Source of the DNA: UBA2821 sp902763335
GTDB taxonomy: Bacteria; Bacillota; Clostridia; Lachnospirales; Lachnospiraceae
Reading direction: 5' to 3' (one strand)
NCBI GenBank assembly: GCA_052066835.1
Contig: JBQHRJ010000003.1
DNA length: 64,000 nucleotides
Each line of letters begins with the position of its first letter. The stretch's first letter is position 1. Both the position numbers and the translations under genes were made by a program. This document shows, piece by piece, positions 33,717 through 42,877 of the stretch. The notes beneath the pieces were generated by a model. The model worked only from the letters and a program-made list of their open reading frames with translations. It ran no database searches and was not told the origin of the DNA.

Positions 33717-36056
33717 ATGGCATCAAAGGACGAAAAAATTCTAAAAAAGATGGCTAAGAAACAGGCCAAATTTGTTAGAAAACAGAGCAGAAGTAAACTT
33801 AATAAATTTATACGAAAAATGTTTCTGGGAATGTTTATAGTGATACTGTGCGTTGTGCTGTTCTGTGTTATAAAGTATGGTTCAATGTTGATTGATTACA
33901 GAAATCAGGCGGTTAAGATGGTAAGAGACGGAGGAATATCCGCATTTAAATCTGGGCAGACCAGTGTGCTGTATGCAGATGACGGTACAGAGATAAACAC
34001 GTTGTCCGGTGAGAAAGATATGTACTATCTTGACATTGATGAGATACCATTTCTCGTCAAGAGGGCACTGATATCCACAGAGGACCGAAGCTTTTATAAA
34101 CATTCGGGAGTGGATTATTCGGCTATAGTCAGGGCAACGGTTGAACTTATAAGGAATAAGGGTAAGGTTACCCAGGGTGGAAGTACCATAACGCAGCAGT
34201 TGAGTAAGCTTGTATTTCTATCTTCCGAGGTATCACTTGAGCGTAAGGTCAAGGAAATGTTTGTAGCAATGGAGATAGAGAACGAATATAGCAAGGATCA
34301 GATACTTGAGTTTTATATCAATAATATTTACTTTGCCAATGGATATTATGGTATTCAGGCTGCTGCACAGGGATATTTCAGTAAAAATGCGGTTGACCTT
34401 AATCTGTCAGAGATAGCATTTTTGTGTTCAATACCGAATAATCCTTCACGTTATGATCCGTTTGTACATTTTGATAATACGATGGTCAGACGTGACAGAA
34501 TATTAAAGGAAATGCTTGATCAGAGAGATATAGACCAGAGCATGTATGATGAGGCTGTGAATACGACAATTGTTTTATTCCCTTCGCAGACATCCATAAA
34601 TAATTATGTTGAGACATATGCAAAATATTGTGCAACAATTCAGCTGATGAAGCAGCAGGGATTTGAGTTTAAGTATGATTTTGCCACTGATGAAGAGAAA
34701 AATGAGTATGATGAACAGTATGATACATTATATGACAGTTGTTCCCAGCAGTTGTATACAGGAGGCTACAGAATATATACATCCATTGACCTGAATAAGC
34801 AGGCATCACTGCAGTCGGCAATTGATTTGAATTTTGCAGATTATATGGATGTGGATGACAGTGGAGTTTTTACACTTCAGAGTGCGGCCACATGTATAGA
34901 CAACAGTACGGGATATGTTGTAGCCATAGTCGGCGGAAGAAGTCAGGATGCAAGCGGATATACGCTTAACAGAGCATATCAGAGTTACAGACAGCCGGGA
35001 AGTACTATTAAACCTATACTTGTGTATACACCTATGTTTGAGAGAGGTTACACTCCGAATAAATATGTGGAAGATAAAAAGATAGAGGATGGTCCGGTAA
35101 ATTCGCCAAACAGATATGACGGATGGATATCTATCAGAAGTGCGGTAGAGAAATCAAAGAACACGGTTGCATGGAATCTGTTTCAGGAGCTTACACCGGA
35201 AGTGGGACTTAATTATTTAAAACAGATGGAATTTAAGAAGATAGTGAAAGATGATTATGTTCTTGCTGCGGCAATCGGTGGTATGACATACGGCGTGACA
35301 ACGGTTGAGATGGCTTCGGCATATTCAACTATAGAGAATAACGGTGTATTCAGAAGCCCTACATGTATAAAGAAAATTACTGATGCAGAAGGTAATGTGG
35401 TGATAGATAACACTGTGGAAGAAAAACAGGTATATGAGGCGGATGCGGCACATACAATGACTGATGTTCTTAAAGGCGTTCTTATAAGAGGAACCGGTAA
35501 GAAGTATCAGGTAGATAATGCAATATGTGCAGCAAAGACAGGTACCACAAATGATAATAAGGATATCTGGCTGTGCGGATATAGCAGATATTATACTACG
35601 TCAGTGTGGGTAGGATATGATCTTCCGAAAGAGATTACGGATGATTATGTACTTCAGAGTTCAGGTAATATATGGAACACATATATGACTAATATACATG
35701 ATGGTCTTGAGGAGAAAGAAATAGTAGCTAAAGATTCGGATGACGATTCAGATAGTGATTCAGGCAAACACAACTGGAGTAATGATGATGACAATGATAA
35801 TTCAGACGGAGGTGAGACGCCGGCTGAAACATCTGAGACCAGTGGAGAGAACGTATCAACAGATGAAACTTCTTCTACGGAGGAGACACAGCCTACGGAG
35901 ACATCTTCTGAGACACAGGCAGAGTCAGATTCCACAGAGGAGACTACAACAAAGAAGAGAAAGCATGACGACAATACAGATGATACAACAGTGCCGGACG
36001 ATACGACAGCAGCAGATAATAATGGGGAATTTTACAGAGAGTCATGGAATGATTAG
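33717..36056 (+). CDS. Class A penicillin-binding protein (PBP1A type)
   Basis: A bifunctional peptidoglycan glycosyltransferase/transpeptidase of 779 residues. A basic cytoplasmic tail and one helix (about 38-62) are followed by the GT51 domain with EDRSFYKHSGVDYSAIVRA, GGSTITQQLSKL and KVKEMFVAMEIE. The transpeptidase domain has the active-site STIK (RQPGSTIKPI), the SKN motif (VEKSKNTVAWN) and KTGTTNDNKDIW. From about residue 665 there is a long, unstructured Asp/Ser/Glu/Thr-rich tail, common in clostridial PBPs. The ATG has AAAGGG upstream. A strong bidirectional terminator follows. Confidence 0.95.
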   Translation: MASKDEKILKKMAKKQAKFVRKQSRSKLNKFIRKMFLGMFIVILCVVLFCVIKYGSMLIDYRNQAVKMVRDGGISAFKSGQTSVLYADDGTEINTLSGEKDMYYLDIDEIPFLVKRALISTEDRSFYKHSGVDYSAIVRATVELIRNKGKVTQGGSTITQQLSKLVFLSSEVSLERKVKEMFVAMEIENEYSKDQILEFYINNIYFANGYYGIQAAAQGYFSKNAVDLNLSEIAFLCSIPNNPSRYDPFVHFDNTMVRRDRILKEMLDQRDIDQSMYDEAVNTTIVLFPSQTSINNYVETYAKYCATIQLMKQQGFEFKYDFATDEEKNEYDEQYDTLYDSCSQQLYTGGYRIYTSIDLNKQASLQSAIDLNFADYMDVDDSGVFTLQSAATCIDNSTGYVVAIVGGRSQDASGYTLNRAYQSYRQPGSTIKPILVYTPMFERGYTPNKYVEDKKIEDGPVNSPNRYDGWISIRSAVEKSKNTVAWNLFQELTPEVGLNYLKQMEFKKIVKDDYVLAAAIGGMTYGVTTVEMASAYSTIENNGVFRSPTCIKKITDAEGNVVIDNTVEEKQVYEADAAHTMTDVLKGVLIRGTGKKYQVDNAICAAKTGTTNDNKDIWLCGYSRYYTTSVWVGYDLPKEITDDYVLQSSGNIWNTYMTNIHDGLEEKEIVAKDSDDDSDSDSGKHNWSNDDDNDNSDGGETPAETSETSGENVSTDETSSTEETQPTETSSETQAESDSTEETTTKKRKHDDNTDDTTVPDDTTAADNNGEFYRESWND

Positions 36057-36070
36057 TTAATCAGAGATAA

Positions 36071-36105
36071 AAAAGGTATTGCACAAAATGTGCAATACCT
36101 TTTTT
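36071..36105. terminator. Bidirectional terminator between PBP and prs
   Basis: The stem AAAAGGTATTGCAC/GTGCAATACCTTTT with loop AAAAT is flanked by A and T runs, so it works on either strand; the genes on both sides converge. Confidence 0.92.
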
Positions 36106-36130
36106 ACAATCATGATTAAAAACAAAATGA

Positions 36131-37312
36131 TTAAATCTGTTCACCGTTTCTATATCTTTCAAGACACTTCTGAATACGTTTAACCGGATCAAGAAGACCG
36201 CTTATAGATGTGTCATGGTTAAGTGTATCTATGATAAGTGCGATGTATTTGCTCATGTCGCAGCTTATATAGTAAGGTCTTGTTAAAAGCTCAGGTGACT
36301 GGTATGTGAGGTTTGTAGTGAGAACTCTGTCAATGATACCTTTCTCATATGCCTTATCAAATTTCTCTAATCCGTTAGTAAATAAACCGAATGTAGCAGC
36401 TACAAATACACGTCTTGCTTTTCTTGCCTTTAATTCGTTTGCAACATCTATCATACTCTCGCCTGATGAAATCATGTCATCGATAACGAATACGTCTTTT
36501 CCTTCAACAGATGCACCGAGGAACTCATGTGCAACAATAGGGTTTCTTCCGTTTACGATTTTGCTGTAATCTCTACGTTTGTAGAACATACCCATATCTA
36601 CACCGAGTACGTTTGCAAGATAGATTGCACGTCCCATACCGCCTTCATCAGGACTGATCATCATAAGGTGGTCAGCATCAATCTGAAGATCTCTTTCATG
36701 TCTTAACAGACCTTTTACAAACTGATATGCAGGCTGTACTGTTTCAAATCCGTGAAGAGGGATAGCGTTCTGTACACGAGGATCATGTGCATCGAATGTA
36801 ATAATGTTATCAACACCTATTGAAACAAGTTCCTGAAGTGCAAGAGCACAGTCGAGAGATTCACGTCCTGTACGTTTGTGCTGTCTGCTCTCATATAAGA
36901 AAGGCATGATAACAGTAATACGTCTTCCTTTACCTGCAACTGCTGCGATAACACGTTTCAAATCCTGGTAATGGTCATCAGGTGACATGTGATTTGTCTG
37001 GCCGCATACAGTATAAGTGAGACTGTGGTTTGTAACATCAAGCATGATGTAAAGATCTTTACCACGTACTGACTGGTTAAGCAGACCTTTTGCTTCACCT
37101 GAACCAAATCTTGGTATCTTCATATCCACAAGATAAGACTCTCTCTGGTATCCTGAAAATGCGATAGTATCTTTGTGCTCATTCTGACGGCTGTGTCTCC
37201 AGTCTGAGATGTACTTGTCAACTTTTTCTCCAAGCTCTTTGCAACTGTCAAGTGCAACAATACCAAGTGCGCCTACAGGTATAGTGTTTAAGTTTCTGTC
37301 CTCGTTTAACAT
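36131..37312 (-). CDS. prs: Ribose-phosphate pyrophosphokinase (long form)
   Basis: PRPP synthase makes phosphoribosyl pyrophosphate from ribose 5-phosphate and ATP. The PRPP-binding motif is VFVIDDMISSGESMIDVA, the catalytic-flexible loop region is MPFLYESRQHKRTGRESLDCALALQEL, and TFDAHDPRVQNAIPLHGFE contains the conserved D-H-x-Q-N-like segment. At 393 residues it is about 75 longer than the classical enzyme (about 315), with extra length at both ends, so it may be a diverged class. A good promoter lies directly upstream. Confidence 0.92.
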   Translation of the reverse strand: MLNEDRNLNTIPVGALGIVALDSCKELGEKVDKYISDWRHSRQNEHKDTIAFSGYQRESYLVDMKIPRFGSGEAKGLLNQSVRGKDLYIMLDVTNHSLTYTVCGQTNHMSPDDHYQDLKRVIAAVAGKGRRITVIMPFLYESRQHKRTGRESLDCALALQELVSIGVDNIITFDAHDPRVQNAIPLHGFETVQPAYQFVKGLLRHERDLQIDADHLMMISPDEGGMGRAIYLANVLGVDMGMFYKRRDYSKIVNGRNPIVAHEFLGASVEGKDVFVIDDMISSGESMIDVANELKARKARRVFVAATFGLFTNGLEKFDKAYEKGIIDRVLTTNLTYQSPELLTRPYYISCDMSKYIALIIDTLNHDTSISGLLDPVKRIQKCLERYRNGEQI

Positions 37313-37354
37313 AACTGACCTCCATTGTAAAATAAAAAAATAAACTCAAAGTAT

Positions 37355-37383
37355 TTTATAACATCATAAAATATTATAGTCAA
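37355..37383 (-). promoter_or_regulatory. Promoter of the prs gene
   Basis: On the minus strand, TTGACT, a 17-base spacer and TATAAA, about 40 bases before the prs start. Confidence 0.7.
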
Positions 37384-37409
37384 GAATTATTTGCATATCT
37401 TGAAATATT

Positions 37410-38393
37410 TTATCTGTTTATACGAATATCATTGCCTATAATCTTAAGCATTTTATAATTATCCACTATTCTTGAGAGAATACGTTCCGAGTAATGTGTC
37501 TGCAAATTGTGCAGAGACAGGTTAGTAGATATAATAACAGGTTTTCGGGAAATTATTCTCTCATTCAGACACTGGAACAGTGCAGATACCGTAAATGTAT
37601 TGCTGAGTTCCGTGCCTAGATCATCGATTATAAGCAGGTCACAGTCTGTAAGATGGTGAGCTATATGCTGGTATTCCTGGGACTGTGCGCGGTTAAAATC
37701 TCTGTCAGCCAGTATATTGAACAGATTGATTGCTGACAGATATATAACTGAATGTGATGAATCCATAAGTGCTTTGGCAATACAGTTGGCAAGATAAGTC
37801 TTTCCCACACCGGTATTGCCATATATATACAGATTTGCATAGTCTGTATCAAATTTTTTTATAAAATCCTGACATATATCATACACTTCATGTATATTCT
37901 GAAGTGGAGTTTTATTCAGGTCTTTGTTGACTGTTTCAGAGTCAAAATATTTAAAGTTAAAATTATCAAAGTTTTCAACTTCAAGTATATTTTCGATATT
38001 TGACTGAGAATAAAGAAGTTTAATTTCAGCCTGCTTTCTGCAGACACATTTTTCGTTATTGCTCAGATAACCGGTATCTGCACATTTTTCGCATGTATGG
38101 TGTATATTCAGGTAGTCCGCCGGAAATCCGTGCTCCTTTAACAGGGCAGCCTTTTTTTTGATAAGCTTCTGAATATTTTTGTGATACTCAGTGGAATCTT
38201 CCGGGGTATCAGACTGCAGAATTTTTCTTGCCTGTTCAAGTGAACTTGAGGAAATCTCTCTGTTTATTCTGTCGATTTCAGGTATCGTTTTTGATATGTA
38301 GTCGATACGCTTTGAAAGTTCACGCTGGCTTTTTAGCTGTCGTCTGCTGTATTCTCTTTCTATTTCATCATACTGAAATTGTGTGAGAGCCAT
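37410..38393 (-). CDS. DnaC/DnaI-like helicase loader ATPase
   Basis: An AAA+ ATPase of 327 residues that should load the replicative helicase. Walker A is IYGNTGVGKTYLANCIAK (about residue 190), Walker B is LLIIDDLGTE, and a sensor-1 region VIISTNLSL follows, ending with the Arg-finger SERILSRIVDNYKM. The N-terminal part has a zinc-finger-like CEKCADTGY...CVC cluster as in DnaI. It lies ten bases after the dnaD-like gene on the same strand; DnaD and DnaI act together in Firmicutes primosome assembly, so an operon makes sense. Confidence 0.92.
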   Translation of the reverse strand: MALTQFQYDEIEREYSRRQLKSQRELSKRIDYISKTIPEIDRINREISSSSLEQARKILQSDTPEDSTEYHKNIQKLIKKKAALLKEHGFPADYLNIHHTCEKCADTGYLSNNEKCVCRKQAEIKLLYSQSNIENILEVENFDNFNFKYFDSETVNKDLNKTPLQNIHEVYDICQDFIKKFDTDYANLYIYGNTGVGKTYLANCIAKALMDSSHSVIYLSAINLFNILADRDFNRAQSQEYQHIAHHLTDCDLLIIDDLGTELSNTFTVSALFQCLNERIISRKPVIISTNLSLHNLQTHYSERILSRIVDNYKMLKIIGNDIRINR

Positions 38394-38403
38394 CTGTTTC
38401 CTC

Positions 38404-39561
38404 CTATCGGTTTGCTAAAATCTTCTTTTCAAGAGCATCATAATCGTATGTTCTCTGTGAGAAATCGTTGAATGTGTTTGCAGGTGCTGTGCCGCGGACC
38501 GTTTTGTGTTCGGATGAAGCTTTCTTTTCTTTGCGGCGGCTGTATTCAGCGTCAAGTTTTTTGATATCGTCAAGCCTGTGCACACCTTTTTTGTTCCAGC
38601 TTGTGAGTATTGAATCAGCATAGTCAAAGCTCGGCTGGTGTATTGTCTGTATCGTGCGGTTACATGCATCGATAATTATATCCATGCTGAATCCGTAGGA
38701 GTTTGTCCATTTGATTATATAATCTTTTTCAGACTTTCCCGGATTCCGCCCGTTAAGACCGAAAGCTTTAAGTACAGGATAGCAGGCATTTACAAATGAT
38801 TCAGTGGATGCCTTTGCCTGTTTCACATCTTTGATGCCCTCCTCAGCCCATGAAAGTGCCACCTTCTCGATATATCTCAGACTGCGATGGTTATTGCCGA
38901 CGCAGTATTCGATAAGATATTCGATAAGCTCAGTCGTGAATTTCAGTTCGTCATATATGTACAGTATTGTATTCACGTCGGTGGAGCTGAGAGTTTTTCC
39001 TATGTATCTTTCAGCAACATATAATAATGTACTTACATCATCCTGTTTTTTGAAATTGTCAAGCTCTGAAGGCGTATATACATGTTTTTGCGGTGCAGCA
39101 GCCGCAGGTATGTCCGTTTCCTCCTGTGCCGGTGCAGAAATGGTTTCTTCCGCAAATGAGGAAGAGTATGTGTCTTCTACGGCATCAAGTCCGTTTTCCA
39201 CCTCAGGCTGTTCTTCCATATATGAAGATAATAATATATCTTCAGCAGTGGCAGATTCATCTGTTTCAGGAATAGACAGCAGAGTGATACCGGCAAGTTC
39301 ACGGCGCGGAGTTATATTCAGGGAAATAAGTCCCTGCTGCTCCCAGTATTTGAGCGCACGTATCACATCCTTTTCCGTGTGGTTAAGAATGTCTGCTATT
39401 CCACATATTGACACGTCACCTCCGTCATTTAATCTGCGGAGAAGATAAAGATAAACTTTAACAAATTCGCCATTTGCAGAAGGCATGTATTTATCTAAAA
39501 ATGCGTTTGGAATTGATGTTACAGAATAATTCATTCTGTTAGTAAGTTGTAACGTTTTCAT
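38404..39561 (-). CDS. DnaD-family replication initiation protein
   Basis: About 385 residues. The N-terminal winged-helix region (FVKVYLYLLRRLNDGGDVSICGIADILNHTEKDVIRALKYWEQQGLISL) is the DnaD N domain, followed by a low-complexity acidic linker and two DnaB/DnaD C-terminal domains with the YxxxIxxW-type motifs (YIEKVALSWAEEGI; FDYADSILTSWNKKGV). Such proteins help to recruit the helicase loader encoded next. ATG at 39561 with GGAGA at good spacing is preferred to the GTG at 39564. A DnaA-box cluster lies directly upstream. Confidence 0.9.
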   Translation of the reverse strand: MKTLQLTNRMNYSVTSIPNAFLDKYMPSANGEFVKVYLYLLRRLNDGGDVSICGIADILNHTEKDVIRALKYWEQQGLISLNITPRRELAGITLLSIPETDESATAEDILLSSYMEEQPEVENGLDAVEDTYSSSFAEETISAPAQEETDIPAAAAPQKHVYTPSELDNFKKQDDVSTLLYVAERYIGKTLSSTDVNTILYIYDELKFTTELIEYLIEYCVGNNHRSLRYIEKVALSWAEEGIKDVKQAKASTESFVNACYPVLKAFGLNGRNPGKSEKDYIIKWTNSYGFSMDIIIDACNRTIQTIHQPSFDYADSILTSWNKKGVHRLDDIKKLDAEYSRRKEKKASSEHKTVRGTAPANTFNDFSQRTYDYDALEKKILANR

Positions 39562-39661
39562 CACAAATTCTCCGTTCGTATATTTCGGACAGTGATTTCT
39601 CGTTTATCGCTGTCCGTTGGCGTTTTACATTATAGCATAGTTTATCTTTAATTAGAACAGC

Positions 39662-39690
39662 TTTTTTTTCGGGAAAGCCCGATTTTTCAA
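39662..39690. terminator. Possible terminator between murC and dnaD
   Basis: A T8 run, then CGGG-AAAG-CCCG, then ATTTTT. The stem is only four to five pairs, so this is a weak call; it lies downstream of murC on the minus strand. Confidence 0.35.
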
Positions 39691-39712
39691 TGGTTTGAGC
39701 AATTGTGGAAAG

Positions 39713-39852
39713 TGTGGATAATGTGGATTGTTTTTTATGAAATCTGTAAAGACATTGTAAAATTGGCAAGAAGCTGTTGTGTGAAAAAAATAAATAATCC
39801 ACACTTTTTATGTCGAACTTATTAACATAAAAAATGTGGATAATGTGGATAA
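39713..39852. promoter_or_regulatory. DnaA-box cluster
   Basis: Three perfect DnaA boxes TGTGGATAA (39713-39721, 39835-39843, 39844-39852) and at least two one- to two-mismatch boxes (TGTGGATTG at 39722, TAATCCACA at about 39796) lie within 140 A/T-rich bases between murC and dnaD. Two perfect boxes are directly adjacent. No dnaA or dnaN is in the window, so this is more likely a DnaA-dependent control or titration site for the dnaD-helicase-loader genes than oriC itself. Confidence 0.75.
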
Positions 39853-39855
39853 CTT

Positions 39856-41235
39856 TTATTTTACGAGGTCATTTCCAACGTTTACAATGTCTCCGGCACC
39901 CATAGTTATTAACAGGTCATCGTTGATACAATTTTTTAAAATAAAATCTTCAATTTCTTTAAAAGAATGAAAATAATATACTTCTGTACCGAGAGATTTG
40001 ATTTCGTTATATAAAGTCTCAGAACTTATTCCCAGATTGTCAGTTTCACGAGCCGGATATATGTCTGCAAGTATTACTTTATCTGCAAGGGAAAGAGCCT
40101 TGGCAAATTCTTTCATAAATGCCTTTGTACGTGAAAATGTATGCGGCTGGAATGCACACCACAGATTTCCGTGCGGATAATTCTTTGCAGTCTTAAGAGT
40201 AGCGGTTATTTCATCGGGATGATGTGCGTAATCATCCACTATGGTCACACCGTTTACAGTTCCTTTGTATTGGAAACGGCGGTCTGTTCCGCTGTATTTT
40301 TCAAGTCCCTTTATAATAGTAGGATATTCTATACCCATATTTACGCATGTGGCAATTGCTGATAATGAATTAAGTATATTGTGTTCGCCCGGAACCTTAA
40401 GTTCAATATGTGCCTGAATTTTACCGTTTACGACAAGGTCATACTGTGCGCATGCAAGTTTATTATATGAAATATTTGTTGCCGAGTAGTCGCTTTTTGA
40501 CGCATCTGTACCAAATGTGATGATTTTGCATGGAAGATTATTTGTGAAATACTCATAATCATCAATATCAGAATTGATAACAACTGCACCTTCCGCGGGA
40601 ACAAGTTCAGCAAATTTTCTGAAGCTGTGACGTATATCGTCAATGTCCTTGAAGAAGTCCATGTGGTCTTCACGCACATTTAATATAACAGCCACAGATG
40701 GGAAAAATGAAAGAAAGCTGTTTGTGTATTCGCATGCTTCGGTAATGAAATTGTTTGAATGTCCTATACGTGCATTTCCATGAATGGAACTGAACATTCC
40801 ACCTACTAATATGGTAGGATCACATTCTTCCTCAAGAAGAATCTGGGAAATCATGGAAGTTGTTGTTGTCTTTCCGTGAGTTCCGGATACGCAGACAGCA
40901 GGGTTATAATTTTTCATAATCTGTCCTAAAAGCTGGGCTCTTGACAGAATAGGAATGGAAAGCTTTGAAGCTGCCACGAGTTCAGGGTTATCCTGTTTTA
41001 CTGCTGCAGTATATACAAGTAAATCTATATCAGGAGTAATATTTTCGGAAATCTGTTCATATACTATGTTTGCACCGAGTGAGACAAGATGTTTTGTAAT
41101 GTCTGATTCATGTGAATCCGAACCTGACACGGTAAATCCTCTGGATAAAAGTATTTCGGCAAGTCCGCTCATACTTATACCGCCGATTCCCGTGAAATGT
41201 ACATGTCCTGTTTTATTGAAATCAATTTGATACAT
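39856..41235 (-). CDS. murC: UDP-N-acetylmuramate-L-alanine ligase
   Basis: MurC adds L-alanine to UDP-MurNAc. Motifs are HFTGIGGISMSGLAEILL (UDP-binding N domain), the ATP loop VSGTHGKTTTTSMISQIL, EACEYTNSFLSFFPSVAVILNVREDHMDFF, and VDDYAHHPDEITATL in the C domain. The ATG at 41235 has GGAGG nine bases upstream and gives MYQIDFNK; an upstream ATG at 41262 has none. About 459 residues, normal length. The DnaA boxes reach to within four bases of its stop. Confidence 0.96.
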   Translation of the reverse strand: MYQIDFNKTGHVHFTGIGGISMSGLAEILLSRGFTVSGSDSHESDITKHLVSLGANIVYEQISENITPDIDLLVYTAAVKQDNPELVAASKLSIPILSRAQLLGQIMKNYNPAVCVSGTHGKTTTTSMISQILLEEECDPTILVGGMFSSIHGNARIGHSNNFITEACEYTNSFLSFFPSVAVILNVREDHMDFFKDIDDIRHSFRKFAELVPAEGAVVINSDIDDYEYFTNNLPCKIITFGTDASKSDYSATNISYNKLACAQYDLVVNGKIQAHIELKVPGEHNILNSLSAIATCVNMGIEYPTIIKGLEKYSGTDRRFQYKGTVNGVTIVDDYAHHPDEITATLKTAKNYPHGNLWCAFQPHTFSRTKAFMKEFAKALSLADKVILADIYPARETDNLGISSETLYNEIKSLGTEVYYFHSFKEIEDFILKNCINDDLLITMGAGDIVNVGNDLVK

Positions 41236-41363
41236 AACAATAATCCTCCATCCATTATGCATACGCTGATGCGTTGCGGTTTATAAATAAAATTAGAATA
41301 CTAATTGATTATTTTAACACAAAAACGTGTAAAATTCCATCAATATATTTATAAATTGATTAT

Positions 41364-41427
41364 GATATTTGGGGCAAAAGGCTGCTATGTACCACCCCGT
41401 GATATTGCAAGCCGGTCTGTAAAAACA
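41364..41427. repeat. Truncated copy of the 17-base-arm hairpin repeat
   Basis: The 17-mer GATATTTGGGGCAAAAG followed by GGCTGCTATGTACC and GATATTGCAAGCC resembles the element at 63.5 kb: the reverse complement shares GGCTTGCAATATCA and a terminal CTTTTG with that copy. One arm is missing. It lies in the 367-base gap between murC and glgC, otherwise occupied only by promoter sequence. Confidence 0.5.
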
Positions 41428-41539
41428 GCATAAAAACATTTATTGTCAAAATCTTACAAAACGAAAGGAAAAATTTGTGTAAAAAGACAAAAAAATTCAC
41501 TTTATAGATAAAAATATATTAAAAAGTTTATAAAAGAAG

Positions 41540-41568
41540 TTCACTATATATTTATTATGTGGTATAAT
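41540..41568 (+). promoter_or_regulatory. Promoter of glgC-glgD
   Basis: TTCACT (41540-41545), a 17-base spacer and a perfect TATAAT (41563-41568), 35 bases before the glgC start. Confidence 0.6.
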
Positions 41569-41602
41569 ATTCACATCAATATTAGATTAGCGAGGTGATA
41601 GT

Positions 41603-42877
41603 GTGATTAAGAAGGAAATGATTGCAATGCTGCTGGCTGGCGGGCAAGGGAGCAGACTAGGAGTACTTACAGCAAAGGTTGCGAAACCGGCAGTTGCCTT
41701 TGGAGGTAAGTATCGTATTATTGATTTCCCGCTAAGTAATTGTATTAATTCGGGTGTAGACACAGTAGGTGTACTTACACAGTATCAGCCATTAAGGCTC
41801 AACGCACATATAGGTATAGGAATTCCATGGGATCTTGATAGAAATATAGGCGGAGTTACAGTTCTTCCTCCATACGAGAAAAGTGGTAACAGTGAATGGT
41901 ATACAGGTACGGCAAATGCCATATACCAGAATCTTGACTATATAGACAGTTATAATCCGGAATATGTACTTATATTATCAGGGGATCACATCTACAAGAT
42001 GGATTATGAGGTAATGCTTGATTTCCATAAGGCAAATAATGCAGATGTAACTATAGCTACTATGCCGGTACCTTATGAAGAGGCAAGCAGATTTGGAATT
42101 GTATTGACAGATGATGACAACAGGATAACGGAATTTGAGGAAAAACCTGAGAATCCGAGGGGGAATCTTGCATCGATGGGTATATACATTTTCAACTGGA
42201 AGATATTAAAAGAAGCACTTATCAAAATGTCGGAACAGAGTAACTGTGACTTTGGTAAACATATCATCCCGTATTGTCATGGAAAGGGAGACAGGATGTT
42301 TGCGTATGAGTACAACGGATACTGGAAGGATGTAGGAACACTTTCTTCATATTGGGAGGCCAATATGGAACTTATCAATATCATCCCGGTATTTAATCTG
42401 TACGAAGAGTTTTGGAGAATTTATACAAAGAGCGATGCGCTTCCGCCACAGTACATATCTGAATATGCCAGAGTTGAGAGAAGTATTATCGGCGAAGGAA
42501 CAGACGTATATGGAGAGGTGTACAATTCTGTTATCGGCGTAGGCGTTACCATTGAAGAGGGTGCCGTAGTCAGGGATTCGATTATCATGAAAGGCACAGT
42601 TATAAGAAAAGGTACAAAAGTATACAAATCAATAATAGCTGAAAATGTTGAGATTGGCGAGGATGTTGAAGTCGGAGTCGGCGATGAGGCACCTAGCAAA
42701 CTTGACAGCAAGATATATAACAGCGGACTTGTAACAATAGGTGAAAATTCGGTTATACCACCTAAGGTTAAAATAGGCAAGAATGTTGCCATATCAGGAA
42801 TTACCGGCCGCGAGGACTACCCTGACGGTATGCTTCAGAGCGGAGAATTTATTATTAAGGCAGGTGACGTGCGATGA
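41603..42877 (+). CDS. glgC: Glucose-1-phosphate adenylyltransferase
   Basis: GlgC makes ADP-glucose for glycogen synthesis. It has the nucleotidyltransferase loop MLLAGGQGSRLGVLT, the KPAVAFGGKYRIIDFPLSNC segment, GDHIYKMDYEVMLDFH and the glucose-1-phosphate site FEEKPENPRGN, then a C-terminal left-handed beta-helix with hexapeptide repeats and a late GVRP-like end. The start is GTG with GAGGTG upstream. 424 residues, normal. The last four bases overlap the glgD start (ATGA). Confidence 0.97.
   Translation: MIKKEMIAMLLAGGQGSRLGVLTAKVAKPAVAFGGKYRIIDFPLSNCINSGVDTVGVLTQYQPLRLNAHIGIGIPWDLDRNIGGVTVLPPYEKSGNSEWYTGTANAIYQNLDYIDSYNPEYVLILSGDHIYKMDYEVMLDFHKANNADVTIATMPVPYEEASRFGIVLTDDDNRITEFEEKPENPRGNLASMGIYIFNWKILKEALIKMSEQSNCDFGKHIIPYCHGKGDRMFAYEYNGYWKDVGTLSSYWEANMELINIIPVFNLYEEFWRIYTKSDALPPQYISEYARVERSIIGEGTDVYGEVYNSVIGVGVTIEEGAVVRDSIIMKGTVIRKGTKVYKSIIAENVEIGEDVEVGVGDEAPSKLDSKIYNSGLVTIGENSVIPPKVKIGKNVAISGITGREDYPDGMLQSGEFIIKAGDVR

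Noticed and set aside
35654..36060. Alternative frames over the PBP C-terminal tail
   Set aside because: They are shadows of the repetitive Asp/Ser/Thr/Glu codons of the PBP tail.
39539..39802. 87-codon minus-strand frame over the dnaD start and DnaA boxes
   Set aside because: It overlaps the dnaD start in another frame, has no ribosome site and its sequence is explained by the repeated DnaA boxes.
39713..39852. Calling the DnaA boxes the chromosomal origin
   Set aside because: dnaA and dnaN are not in the window and no DUE or skew can be judged here; kept as a DnaA-box cluster only.
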